Below, in pieces: positions 11,059 through 21,125 of a stretch of DNA of 64,000 nucleotides. The notes below the pieces were generated by a model. That model was given only the letters and a program-made list of their open reading frames with translations, made no database searches and had not been told where the DNA came from. Made by a program: the position numbers and the translations under genes. The stretch is from assembly GCA_024734495.1 (NCBI GenBank), contig JALMQS010000556.1, positions 1,364,001 through 1,428,000 on the forward strand, read 5' to 3'. Source of the stretch: Forficula auricularia. Its lineage: Eukaryota; Arthropoda; Insecta; Dermaptera; Forficulidae. Position 1 is the stretch's first letter; each line of letters starts with the position of its first letter.

Positions 11059-11155
11059 TAGTACCACAAAGTTCGAAACTATATCCTAATTATATATACT
11101 CTATATAAATCTCGAGAGTCTAGTTACTATATAGTTTCAAACTTTTGTGCTACTA
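11059..11155. mobile_element. MITE family Q, copy 1
   Basis: About 97 bp with 25-30-bp inverted ends (TAGTACCACAAAG...TTCGAAACTATAT against ATATAGTTTCAAAC...GTGCTACTA). It shares its ends with 24830-24918. Confidence 0.75.
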
Positions 11156-11434
11156 GGCTAAGCTTAAGGTGACTTCCACCCAATTTTAAAAGTAGGTGAA
11201 CCAATCGATCTTTAGAGTATGAATTTCTATAATATAATTTAAGAATTTTTAATAATAGGTATGTAAAATACATTATTCACCTACACACACAATTACACTT
11301 CCATTAATCTGGATTTCATTCAAATTTGTTAATTATATTTAATGCACATGCAATGGATCAATTTCTGATCTTTATTTTAGTAAAAATACCTTCGACACCA
11401 GAAACATTCCAGAAGTAAATCGTTCTTTAGAATC

Positions 11435-11473
<39 letters not shown>

Positions 11474-12065
11474 TTTAAATATGCACATTTTGATATCTTG
11501 GGCCCATTAAGTGGGAGGTTCTAAAAGCGCTCTAGCAGGCACGCTAATGGCAGGAACAAATATGAAATAAACGTCTAGGATTTGGAACGATATCCTGTCT
11601 GGAATTACTTATATACCGAAGTATATATATATACATATATTATATACATAAGCAAATCATGCTATCAGCAGTTCCTGACTATTTCCGTGGATAAAGATGC
11701 ATTATCATTCCTATTCATAAACCAGTTCCCTTGTTTGATTAACTTCTTGATGAAGTCAATTATTTTAAGTAGAAATAGAACAAGACTGTTTTCTTGATAA
11801 ACAAAATTTATACTAGTAATTTTAGATCACTATTTGAGTAATAAAGTTTCTTTTTTAAGATTATTTAAAATATATTTTTTCCTAAATAACCTTCAGCAGA
11901 ACGGAAGTGTGCGGCTGCGTCAAACCAATCTCCGGACTGGATACTCTAAATCTTTGCAGAATTTCCAATAAAAATTGGAGAGATAACATAACATCAATAT
12001 AAACATTAATCAACTGGTGTGGTCACCACACGACTTTCACATTCTTACTTTTTTTTGAAATCATC
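11156..12065. other. AT-rich stretch with an (AT)n microsatellite
   Basis: (AT)n lies at about 11439-11469. The sequence GCTGCGTCAAACCAATCTCC at 11912 resembles the LINE-tail-like sequence at 31040. No gene. Confidence 0.5.
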
Positions 12066-12640
12066 GCGACACTCTTTATTTACACCCCCTTGCTTTATTT
12101 CAATCGGGTTAAAATTTACATATCATAAATAATTCGTGACACTTGATAAGTACACGAATTTAAAAAAGAAACATTAGTTCCGTTTTTGAGAAAATCAAAA
12201 ATAATAAAAATATTTCAAGAAAATGCCAACTTCTGCTGCTCCGATTTCAACCAAAAGTTTGCTGTACTCCTTCTAGGATAATCGAGCAATCCTTCTAGGA
12301 TAATCGAGCTTAAATTTCGAATTTTGTAGCTCTGAAATTTATGGCTGCGAAACGCAGGGGGGTATATTCTTACGTACGGAAACATCAACTTCCTGTTATT
12401 TTAGCCAAAATCTTGTGGTACTTCTTGTAGCCTCTATAAAGTTTAAGTTTTAAATTTCAAAACTCTGCGACTACCGTAGGCGAGATATGACGATTAAAAT
12501 ATTTTAGTTTTCGACACTCTTAATTTACACCTTCTTCCTTTATTTCAATCATATTAAAATTTATACCCGACTAATAACTTATGACACTTGATAAATATAC
12601 CAATTTAATTTAAGTACCTCATGATTTTAGCTAAAATCGA
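12066..12640 (+). repeat. Degenerate tandem duplication (~450 bp apart)
   Basis: GACACTCTTTATTTACAC, TTTATTTCAATCGGGTTAAA and GACACTTGATAAGTACAC near 12068-12160 recur at 12514-12600. Between them a second pair of related blocks (near 12225 and 12395) and an exact 21-base tandem duplication containing CTTCTAGGATAATCGAGC (12270-12311) are seen. Confidence 0.6.
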
Positions 12641-12968
12641 AGAAACTGAAGTAGTATGTTTCTCAAAACGGCTTGGAAACCCACATTGGATTAATTTAAA
12701 TGAAGAAAATCGGTATGGTAATTTCATATAATTACTTTTATGTTTAAATTAATTACATGAAATTCCCATATATCACTAGACTGCTGCATTTTCAATGCTT
12801 AATTCTAAAATCCTACACTTCAAAAAGTTCTACAAAATCTGAATTGACCAAAGGCTGAATTAGTTGATTCAGCAGACTTAAAATGTTTCTTAACAATGAA
12901 AACTTGAATCCTAATATTTTTACACACTTTTGAATTTGATTAGAAAGAGTCAGCGCCGCCTGGATGTG
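12641..12968. other. AT-rich stretch without recognised features
   Basis: Nothing supported. Confidence 0.4.
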
Positions 12969-13082
12969 GTTATTCGAATACAGAAAAGAGAAACAAAGAG
13001 GTTGTCCTCTGCTTGATGTAAATAAACATACACACATATATATCGAGATGATATATCTGTATATATATTATTTATTTGTTTG

Positions 13083-13120
13083 AGACTATAGTTTCGAAGA
13101 CTTGATCTTCATCATCAGTC
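13083..13120 (-). ncRNA. Hammerhead-like core, left arm of family A copy
   Basis: On the minus strand: CTGATGA, extra T, GAAGATC with CTTC partner (one mismatch relative to the right arm), GAAAC, then the ACTATAGT palindrome and C. It is an antisense mirror of the right-arm core. Confidence 0.6.
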
Positions 13121-13393
13121 TTTTTTTAATTATAAATGTTTTTTCATGGAGTCAATATCGTATGGATATTGAAAATTTAATTTTCCTTCTTCACTGGTGG
13201 TCAACTTAGAACTTAGAGTTAGAACTTAGATATCGTATGGATATTGAAAATTTGGTTTTTCTTCTTCACTGGTGGTCAGCTTAGAACTTAGAGTTAGAAC
13301 TTAGAGTTCTAAGCTGACCACCAGTGAGAAGGAAACCAAATTTTCAATATCCATACGATATTGACTCCATGAAAAACATTTATAATTAAAAAA

Positions 13394-13433
13394 AGACTGA
13401 TGATGAAGACCAAGTCTTCGAAACTATAGTCTC
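13394..13433 (+). ncRNA. Hammerhead-like core, right arm of family A copy
   Basis: CTGATGA at 13397-13403, one extra T, stem II GAAGAC/GTCTTC with a CAA loop, GAA, the self-complementary ACTATAGT, C at the cleavage position, and a 2-bp stem I (GA with TC). All core bases except the inserted T match the hammerhead consensus. The 8-base palindromic stem III would pair best between two molecules. Confidence 0.7.
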
Positions 13434-13595
13434 AAACAAATAAATATATATATATACAGATATATCATCTCGATATATATGTGTGTAATGTTTATTTGCA
13501 TCAAGCAGAGCGACAACCTCTTTGTTTCTCTTTGTGAATCAACAACTCTGCTACTCTCGGCAAAACAAAAACTTTTCAATTAAGTTATTCGAATA

Positions 13596-14443
13596 GTCCA
13601 CTTTGTATTACCGGTTGCATCGTCAGGAGGAAAATGATACGAACTTTCTTTGTAGCATTAAGCAATAACATTTCTTTTTTTTTATTTCAAACTTGATATT
13701 TCATTATTAGATTCGTGTTTTTTCATTTCATCTTTATCATGTATCGAAAACAAAAACTAATTGGGAGAAATAATATTTAAAGAAATATCGATTTTTCATT
13801 AGTACGATAGACACAACAGTTTATTTTTTCATATAATATCTTGTCTTCATTATACGTACTTTGGACCAAATGTTAATCGTTGAACCCATTCTATGGTTTA
13901 AATTAAGTGAATCGGCTAAAACAAGTTAAAAGTATACTATTTAACTAGAAATTACAACTCAATTTTCGTCACGGATCATTTAATCAGCTGATTGTGAGAC
14001 AATTTGTTTCATTATATATTTATTTTTGTTGTTTTTTGTTTTTTAAGCTTGGTAATTTCTCACAACGATTTAACATGCGGACAGATTTTATTGACGATTT
14101 TCAATTTAGGGATTTACCTAAATCCCTGGAATAAAACTTTCTCTAAATGAACATCCTGTCAGTAAATATTTTCAAATAAACTTTCTAGTTTATTTCTATA
14201 GTAAATACACAAAAGGCGCAGCTGAACATTCCAAATGAAAAAACAAAATATTATTTATTATATTTTTGAATTTTAATATTTTATTCTTGAATTTTTTTTT
14301 AATCTTATATTAAAAATCATAAATTCATGAACGTATTTATCGTTTATATTTATATTCATAATTAACTTAATCATTCAGTTTATAAAATCTGCATCTCTTA
14401 AAATTACATTTTAAGGTAGTTCAATGCAGGGAAAACTCACTGT
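13596..14443. other. AT-rich stretch without recognised features
   Basis: Nothing supported. Confidence 0.4.
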
Positions 14444-14985
14444 TGCCTTATTTCTAGGCGCGTCGACAGAAACCTCCCAAACATATCATTCGACTCAAAC
14501 TCACTAGAATTCAGGGATAAAATTTCAATGCTAGGCGTAACTCTAGGGTCTGACCTTTCATGGAATGACCATATCTCAACCACTGCTAAAGCTGCAGCGC
14601 GCAAGCTTGGTCTCCTATTTAGGTCTAAACGCTGTTATACTCCAAGTCAACTTCTTATACTGTATAAGGCTCAAATTCGTCCCTGTCTCTAATATGGCTC
14701 TCATCTGTGGAGGGGTGCCTCCAAGCATTCTCTTGCTACACTGGATGCAATTCAGAAGCGAGCAATTAAACTAATAGGAGACCCTGCTCTAACCAACTCA
14801 CTCGACTCCTAGTGCTTCAGCTAGTCCTTCAGCTATTTAAGACCCGTATCCACAGATACCTTCGACCCCCGCCCAACCCATAAAATTCTTTCTTCTTCTT
14901 TTCAAGATGGAGGGGCCAACCCAGGCCTTTAGGGGTTGCACCTTTTTTGGTGTAACTCCTTCTCTCATCATTATCATAAAAAAAA
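14444..14985 (+). pseudogene. Non-LTR retrotransposon RT C-terminus, copy 2
   Basis: It starts further upstream than the other two copies (SRRVDRNLPNISFDSN, then EFRDKISMLGVTLGSD). It then matches 5048-5290, loses about 270 bp near 14808-14830 compared with that copy, and resumes at the last codons, the conserved 3' UTR (GATGGAGGGGCCAACCCAGG) and poly-A at 14978-14985. A frameshift near 14715 and the deletion make it dead. Confidence 0.85.
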
Positions 14986-14987
14986 GT

Positions 14988-15455
14988 TCATTCGCGACTA
15001 TCCACACAAAAAGTTTTACTCTCGTAACCACTCTACACATATGAACGGTACTAAAATTTTAGGTTATGTTTTTTTAACGTGACTGTACTTCTCACACTAC
15101 TATATCCTCTTTGTGACAGGATCGTTTCCAAGCGATTGTTCTTATATCACCTCCACTATAATAATCGCCCAAATATGTTATTTTTGTTTATTTTTATCAA
15201 AACTACGAGGTAAATAATTTCACTTTTTTTTTTAAGTTACTTCGAATATATTATTCTAACAAATATTAATTTTTCATCAAGATGGTGAAAACCCTTCAAT
15301 GAAAAAAAAGTAAAATAATCATCATTTTCCCACCCTTTCCCAATCTACCATATGTAAAAAATTCCATTTTTAATTGTAATTATTTCATGTTTGGTGTAGT
15401 AAATCGTATTGAAATTTTAACAGTGTGTTTATTATGATTTTAAAGACTAAATTCA
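14988..15455. repeat. Repeat family O, copy 2 (uninterrupted)
   Basis: Reverse-complement match to 6015-6935 without the LINE insertion: CATCAAGATGGTGAAAACCC here is contiguous where copy 1 is split. It directly follows the poly-A of the LINE fragment. Confidence 0.75.
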
Positions 15456-16364
15456 TTTTCTTGTGTCGTCGTTTTGATTAATTATCAGTACAAAGAATAT
15501 ATGTATTATAAATAAATAATTATTTAAATTACTCTTGCTATTGATAATATTATTTAGAAACTAATATTCTCTCTGTTTTGTGATTTATTTATTTTTTAAA
15601 TATCCTCATAGATGAGTGAGGATGCTAATCAATTTAAAATAAATCCACTCGCAAACAAAGTTTTCATTAACATGGTGTTCGTAACATGTTTGTATTTTAC
15701 TTTTAATTAAATATTTAATATAATCTAAAATTAGTCAAGTGTGCATCTCATCTGTAAAATTAACTTCTCGTTTGCGAATAATAATGAAACTTATTATCTA
15801 TATTCAATAATTAATTTGTGCTAGTTAAACAAACAATGTAAAGGTTATTGGTGTAAGATTAACTCAGGGATCATGTTTTCCAGGGAATAACCCACATGAT
15901 AATTTATTTAGTATGTTCAATTACATGGACCGTTAAACCAAATTACCGATCAGTCAATAAAATAACGTCAAGAGAAAATTATTAACTTGCCCGGCCTTCA
16001 GATGGACACGACAATCTCTTAGAGTGAAAGGATTATGACAAGGGGTTAATAAAACCAAAATAATTCAGTATGAAAATCACTTGACTTTCACTTAGTCATT
16101 CTATGAATACAATTCAATGTATCAATTTGATTAAGGGAGAATGGTGTAGGTTCTTGCTAAAACATATTTTAATGAAATAAAGAATATTTAAAAATGTTTT
16201 TACTTTATGAATCAATTTGAGAAATATATTCAACTTTGTAAAATAAACTGGCCAAGTACGATTTGTGCTCGCATACCAAGGGATCTGCCTCCTTACTAAA
16301 TAAATAGAAGAATAACAATATAACTAAAATTATTCATTTTATCTCGGATCTAATAGATAAGAAA
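15456..16364. other. AT-rich stretch; possible solo palindrome end at 16138-16180
   Basis: No gene. GAATGGTGTAGGTTCTTG followed by CTAAAACATATTTTAAT near 16138 matches the outer end of the palindrome at 18255. Confidence 0.5.
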
Positions 16365-16749
16365 AGTAAGTCCACCAGCTATAGGTTAACTAATACTACG
16401 TGATGAAAAATGCCATAAAACGAGGCCGTATAGCAATCAATTGTGGCGGCACCCATTTGGCCGATATCATCTTCTCGACTTGACCAATAAAATTCTAAAG
16501 GTTCAAATAAACATAATCAAAAAGCAGAATCGAAGTTTTTCATTTAGAAAAAAATTAGAGCCAAACAACATCGGATGATTTCTTTTGGCCCACCTTGTAT
16601 AAGAGCTGTAATTCAACTACATATTGATGGCCCTAGCTCTAAATTTTTCATTTAAAAACGAACTTGAATAATAATACTATAAATAATATGAACTACTTAT
16701 TTGCCTATTATTTTGTGGTGCTTGTAATAAATATAAGTAATTTGATAAT
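16365..16749 (+). repeat. Dispersed repeat family R, copy 2
   Basis: Same ordered blocks as 6945-7280 (GGTTAACTAATA, TTTAAAAACGAACTTG, AATAATAATACTA, GTGCTTGTAATAAATAT) with extra sequence in between. Confidence 0.55.
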
Positions 16750-16910
16750 TTTTAATTAACTATGTGTCAGAAGGGTTGTTTTCACCCCTTCGTGAATAGA
16801 ACCCGAGTTGAAATATTTCATATTCAATTAGGAAAAGTCATTCCATTGCCCTTCGAATTTTGCCACATATATAATTAAAAATTCTATCACGGATCTAATA
16901 GATGATAGCC
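16750..16910. repeat. Foldback family B, shortened copy
   Basis: GTCAGAAGGGTTGTTTTCAC, a decayed T-arm (CTTCGTGAATAGAACCCGAG) and the block ATTAGGAAAAGTCATTCCAT match 20095-20200. The right inverted end is reduced to ACATATATAATTAAAAATTC and following bases. Confidence 0.75.
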
Positions 16911-17567
16911 TCTTCAAATGTTCTTAGGAATATAAAATCGACTCTATTGGCGATTTGAAGTCTTAGATTATTCAGTACGCCTTAAGCAGATTCTATAAAA
17001 TTAAAAACAAATTTTTATTTATTTTTCTCATTGTGTTTAAAAATGTCTGAAAGGTGGTGAAAAATCATTTTCAACTATTATTGTGTGTCTGTCTGTATTC
17101 TGCTACCCACGAATTCAAGAACGAACCATTGTTGAAGAAACTTCAATTATTGGCTTAAACTAGTTTTGTTTTAGGTTTTATATTTTTCTTAAAGATGGGA
17201 CTGGCTGCTTTAGTCACATTATAATTAAATATCTTTTATTTTATGGTAGGGTTTTTTAGTTACTACAAGTTTTTCTTCGGAGAGGGACTGGTAGATTTTT
17301 AACTGAGGGTTTAATAGAAGGCAGTCCAAGAATAAATCAAAAGAGTATTTCGAATAATTGAGTTATTTGGTTTTCATTTTAGGGGTTGTTAGGTGGGGAG
17401 GGGGTTGGATAATAATGGGGGTTTTTATCGATCTCTTTCTGGGAAAGAGAACGTTCGGATCGAGGTCTTAAATCGCTAAGATATTTAAATCTTGTCTTTT
17501 GATTTCAAGTCAAAGGATTTGGTTAAACTAGACGATTGCTAATGTGGGTAAAGTCATGAATTCCATA
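16911..17567. other. Stretch with one G-quadruplex-like tract
   Basis: Four runs of 4-5 G lie at about 17381-17433. Nothing else is supported. Confidence 0.5.
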
Positions 17568-17805
17568 ATGCTGGGGGGAAAAATTTATATTTACCCCCAA
17601 AAACATCACCCCAAATTGCACCTTGAACCAAAGTTGATGTAAACCCAACCCCATAAATAAGGGAAATAAATGAATGAACCCTGCTATAATTGCAAACACT
17701 GCTCCCATTGAAAGAACATAATGGAAATTAGCTACCACATAATATATGTGTCATGTAACACAATATCAATTGAAGAGTTGGTCAAAACCGAGGTCAAAAC
17801 CATGA
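17568..17805 (-). pseudogene. cox1: NUMT: fragment of mitochondrial cytochrome c oxidase subunit I
   Basis: The minus strand encodes [12 protein letters not shown], then (after a 2-base insertion) [32 protein letters not shown] and [18 protein letters not shown]. This is the hallmark COI region around helices IX-XI, with the two metal-ligand histidines of the HFH motif altered to NFH at the first. The usual W in GFIHW is L, a change that fits TGA(Trp)-to-TTA mutation. About 80 residues of a ~510-residue protein remain, ending where similarity stops after PQH. It is surrounded by nuclear repeats and abuts a palindrome, so it is a nuclear copy, not mitochondrial DNA. Confidence 0.9.
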
Positions 17806-18086
17806 GTATTTATTGGAAGGTTTTCTCTCTATAGATTTTGAAACCGACATTTCGTAGGATCTTTACTCAGGGTTCAAAGGGTCAATGATGGAAGCTTGTA
17901 ATATGTAGTATGGCATACTCTGTTTTATTGATGATGGAAAAAAGAAAAATATTTGATAAATGAGCACTGAAAAAGGAGACAGGAACGAAGAAAATTGCGT
18001 GCTTCCTTCATTGACCTTGTGAACCCTGAAGAAAGAGGGATGGTCCTCCGACAAAAGCTGTAAAGAGAAAACTTCCAATAAATAGT
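17806..18086. mobile_element. Palindrome with decayed hammerhead-like cores
   Basis: Arms begin TATTTATTGGAAG and end CTTCCAATAAATA and also share AGGGTTCAAAGGGTCAATGA with its inverse. The right arm has CTGAAGA, AAGAGG and CCTCCGACAAA, a damaged GAAA. The left edge directly adjoins the cox1 fragment. Confidence 0.7.
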
Positions 18087-18254
18087 CTTTTATTGGAAAT
18101 AATCTTTTAATTTAAATCTTCGATTTATTTTATTTTTATAACACAAATATTATTCCTACTTAACTTCTAATAAATAATTGTGCAATTTTCAGTTCAAAGC
18201 TTTTCTGGGATTATTTAAATCTCTTCTAATTATAAGAGATTAATTTTGTTAAGG

Positions 18255-18575
18255 AAGAATGGTGTAGGTTCTTGGTGAAATATATTATATTAAGGTAGAG
18301 AAAAATTAAAAAATATAACATTCTAGGTAGGTTTCACAAAAATAAAAGATAAATGCTTATGAGCATGACTTAATACTATGTCTTAATATTATAATGACTT
18401 AATATTATAACTATAATTTAATATACATATTTCGGGGTACGAGCCCATCTTCAGGAGTTTTTTGACTCGTACCCTGAAATATATATAGAGTCATGCTCAT
18501 AATCATATATTCTTTTCTTTTTTGAAACCTACCTAGAATTTTATATTTTTTAAATTTTCTTTAATTTATTATAAA
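18255..18575. mobile_element. Palindromic G-type element
   Basis: Outer arms carry CATTCTAGGTAGGTTTCAC and the inverse GAAACCTACCTAGAATTTT. The minus strand at 18427-18458 has CTGAAGA, extra T, GGG...CCC, GAA, ATAT: the AUAU-type hammerhead-like core. An extra CTCGTACCCTGAAATATATA copy lies on the plus strand at 18466. Confidence 0.7.
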
Positions 18576-18619
18576 AGATTACATCGCATAGAAACTGACC
18601 AATATGTCGTGTCCTTTTC

Positions 18620-19120
18620 ACTTTACCATACAGGGTATGGTCAAGTATTGTAAAAGTGCATGAAAAATGTGGTTAAAAAATGAAAATTTTGGCCATTTAC
18701 TAAACTCAACCAAATTTTGTATACATAATCAGTGGGACCCCAGAAGTCTAAAAATGCAAAAACTAACCGCCCAAAATGAAGGGGGGGGAGTGTATGGTCA
18801 AAAAATAAAAATCTAGGCTCGTGTACCTAACTCAACCAAATTTTGTATACATAATCAGTGGGGCCCCAGAAGTCTAAAAATGCACAAACTAACCGCCTAA
18901 AATGGGGCAGGGTCAAAAAATGAAAATATAGGCTCTTGTACCAAACTCAACCAAATTTTGTATACATAATTAGGGGCTCCCAGGAGTCTAAAAATGGAAA
19001 AACTAACCCCTATCCTCTACATGATTATAAATAATTTTATTAAACATTAAATACATGTGAGGGGCCAGGTTGTATGGTAAAGTCAAGTGGATGGCCACAT
19101 CAGAACACGTCAGCTTATTT
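18620..19120 (+). mobile_element. Repeat family I, copy 1, with internal tandem units
   Basis: It starts ACTTTACCATACAGGGTATG and ends ACGTCAGCTTATTT, as in the copies at 54040 and 57940. Near the right end GTTGTATGGTAAAGT is an inverse of the start. Three ~110-bp units each contain CAACCAAATTTTGTATACAT and CCCAGAAGTCTAAAAATG (18700-19015). The block around TGTCTGTTAGTCTGT seen in other copies is missing. Confidence 0.75.
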
Positions 19121-19889
19121 TGAACTAGAAATGGGTGAATCATAAAAACAATACATTTTGTTTCATTTTTTAAACTTTTTTAAAAACAGTCTCCACATTC
19201 TTGCAATATTTATGGTTCTAATTCTTTTTTATAGCATCTTCTAAACACTTTAATCCTAAAATCTATCAAAATCGACCGTTTTTTTCGTGGTTAAAAAGAA
19301 TAGCAAAGAAGAATGGAACGAGGAAGAGTTCTGGGGGACCGGGGGTTGCTGGGGGGAGGGTTGTTGGATGATGTTTCGCTATTTTATCGGACAACCCCCC
19401 TGTGTGCAATGCACAACATCCCCAATATGAATGTACATGTCGGTAGAGAGGGGATCCAACATGACAGTGGACATAACGCAGGTGATTTAAAACTCCCCTC
19501 GTACCTCCCTCGTCCTGCTCTGACACCCCTTGGACTCTTGGGATTTGATGCTTGCTAGCATAACATCGGTACCAATCAAACACATGATATTACAGCCCTA
19601 TGAAAACAAGCATTGTGTCCATATTTGTTATTATACTTGTTACTAGCCCTCTATCATGATTCATCAACAATTTAAATTTTAAATTTATTTTATTTTCTAA
19701 AAGTCAATATAATAGGAATAAAACAAAAATGTTTGTTATTTTTTCCAGATGTGAATTGATTGATTATAATTATTTTACTTTAGTCATATAGTTTCTGCAG
19801 CTCTATTAAAAGACTTTTCCTTACAAAAGTAGAACATTGTAGGTATTAAGTAAAAATATATCTCCTTGAACCGACACCGAACTCTTTAA
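19121..19889. other. Mixed stretch with a GC-richer island
   Basis: 19290-19560 is GC-richer and open on both strands (105 codons minus, 81 plus). The peptides have no recognisable motif and the region is not repeated in this window. TGTGTGCAATGCACA at 19401 is a local palindrome. I do not call a gene. Confidence 0.4.
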
Positions 19890-21125
19890 AATTTAATAAA
19901 AATAACTTGAGAATTCATAGTTTATTTTTCTAAAAAAATCAAGGATTGAGACCACATTTTTTACGAGGGTGAAGTTTAATTTTTTCTGAATATGAAAGAT
20001 TTCAATTTGCCGATGTTAATAGATTCAAATTTTCTTAGAAATCATAAGATGGTGTCGTGTATGAAATCCGATGGAATGGAATATTTTTAATTATATGTTA
20101 GAAGGGTTGTTTTTCACCCCTTCGGGAATCGAACCCGAGGTGAAATCTTTCATATTCAATTAGGAAAAGTCATTCCATTGCCCTTCGAATTTTGAATCTC
20201 TTCAAAATTCGAACCGCTCAACGAACTTTATTTAAATTATATGTCATGGCTATATGTTTAAATTTAGAATCACTAGATCGCGAAATTTTACAAATTAAGA
20301 TAACAATCTTTGAGTAAAATATTTAACGCGTTTACATATGTCAGAGAGGTTCTCACTACACAGGTGAGTCAGATGGCCCGGATTGCTGTTACTGGCACTC
20401 GGGTTCGATTCCCGAGGGGGTCGAAAACAAGCCTTCTGACATATAATTAAAAATATTCCATTCCATCGGATTTAATAGATGACACCAAGTTATGATTTTT
20501 TTAATTTTTTTGCTTAATATCAAAATAAATAGCGTATTTGTTGTCTCTAAATAATATTATATTAGAATTAATAAAAATATCTTGTAAATTCATAGATTAT
20601 TTTTCTAAAAAAATCAAGGTTTAAGACCACATGACTACATTTCAGATTTTTTCGAGGGTGAAAAAGTTTAATAAATAATATTATATTAGAATTAATAAAA
20701 ATATCTTGGGAATTCATAGTTTATTTTTCTAAAAAAGTCAAGGTTTGAGAACACAGGGAAGACCCTTTGCATTCATTACAGACTTTTTCGAGGTTGAAAG
20801 GGTTTAATTTTTTCTCTTAATATCAAAATAAATAGCGTATTTGTTGTTTCTAAATAATATTATATTAGAATTAATAAAAATATCTTGGGAATTCATGGAT
20901 TATTTTTCTAAAAAAAATCAAGGATTGAGACCTTTGCATTCATTTCAGATTTTTTCCGAGGGTGAAAAAGTTTAATTTTTTCGCTTTATATCAAAACAAA
21001 TACCTACTGTATTTGATCTCTCTAAATACTCTTGTATTTTAGAATCGATAAAAATATCTTGGGAATTAATAGTTTATTTTTTTATAAACATCAAAAATCC
21101 AGACCACAGAGGGGACCCTTTGTAA
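19890..21125 (+). repeat. Tandem array, ~175-bp unit, split by element B
   Basis: Units start near 19893, 20573, 20694, 20873 and 21045 and share AATAAAAATATCTTGGGAAT, TTTATTTTTCTAAAAAA, TTTTTTCGAGGGTGAAA and ATCAAAATAAATAGCGTATT. One unit is shortened to about 121 bp. The array continues on both sides of the foldback element at 19988-20499. Confidence 0.85.
19988..20499. mobile_element. Foldback element B with tRNA-like T-arms in its inverted ends
   Basis: Arms of about 130 bp: CCGATGGAATGGAATATTTT and TTAGAAGGGTTGTTT at the left mirror CTTCTGACATATAATTAAAA and TTCCATTCCATCGGATTTAA at the right. Each arm includes a perfect T-arm/B-box, CTCGGGTTCGATTCCCGAG (20398-20416; inverse at 20122-20140). 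Insertion into the tandem array duplicated about TTTAATTTTTT. Other copies: 16750, 38640 and 40768, plus a fragment at 25160. Confidence 0.8.

Larger units (their letters stand above)
12981..13583. mobile_element. Palindromic family A, complete copy with TSD
   Basis: A 603-bp insertion flanked by the exact 12-bp duplication GTTATTCGAATA (12969-12980, 13584-13595). Two arms of about 260 bp are inverted around 13250-13300. The right arm runs to the outer end (GCTACTCTCGGCAAAAC...CTTTTCAATT); the left arm is shortened at CAGAAAAGAG. Each arm carries a hammerhead-like core pointing to its own outer end. The centre holds a local repeat of TTAGAACTTAGAG. There is no reading frame, so it must rely on enzymes supplied elsewhere. 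Confidence 0.9.

Noticed and set aside
19266..19583. 105-codon minus-strand frame and 81-codon plus-strand frame
   Set aside because: Mutually overlapping, no recognisable motif, no splice or repeat support; likely chance in a GC-richer island.
20398..20420. Possible tRNA gene
   Set aside because: A T-arm alone; no acceptor stem or intact anticodon arm, and it is repeated in inverted orientation inside element B.
20570..21125. CRISPR-like regular spacing
   Set aside because: The whole ~175-bp unit repeats, not a short repeat with unique spacers; eukaryotic context.
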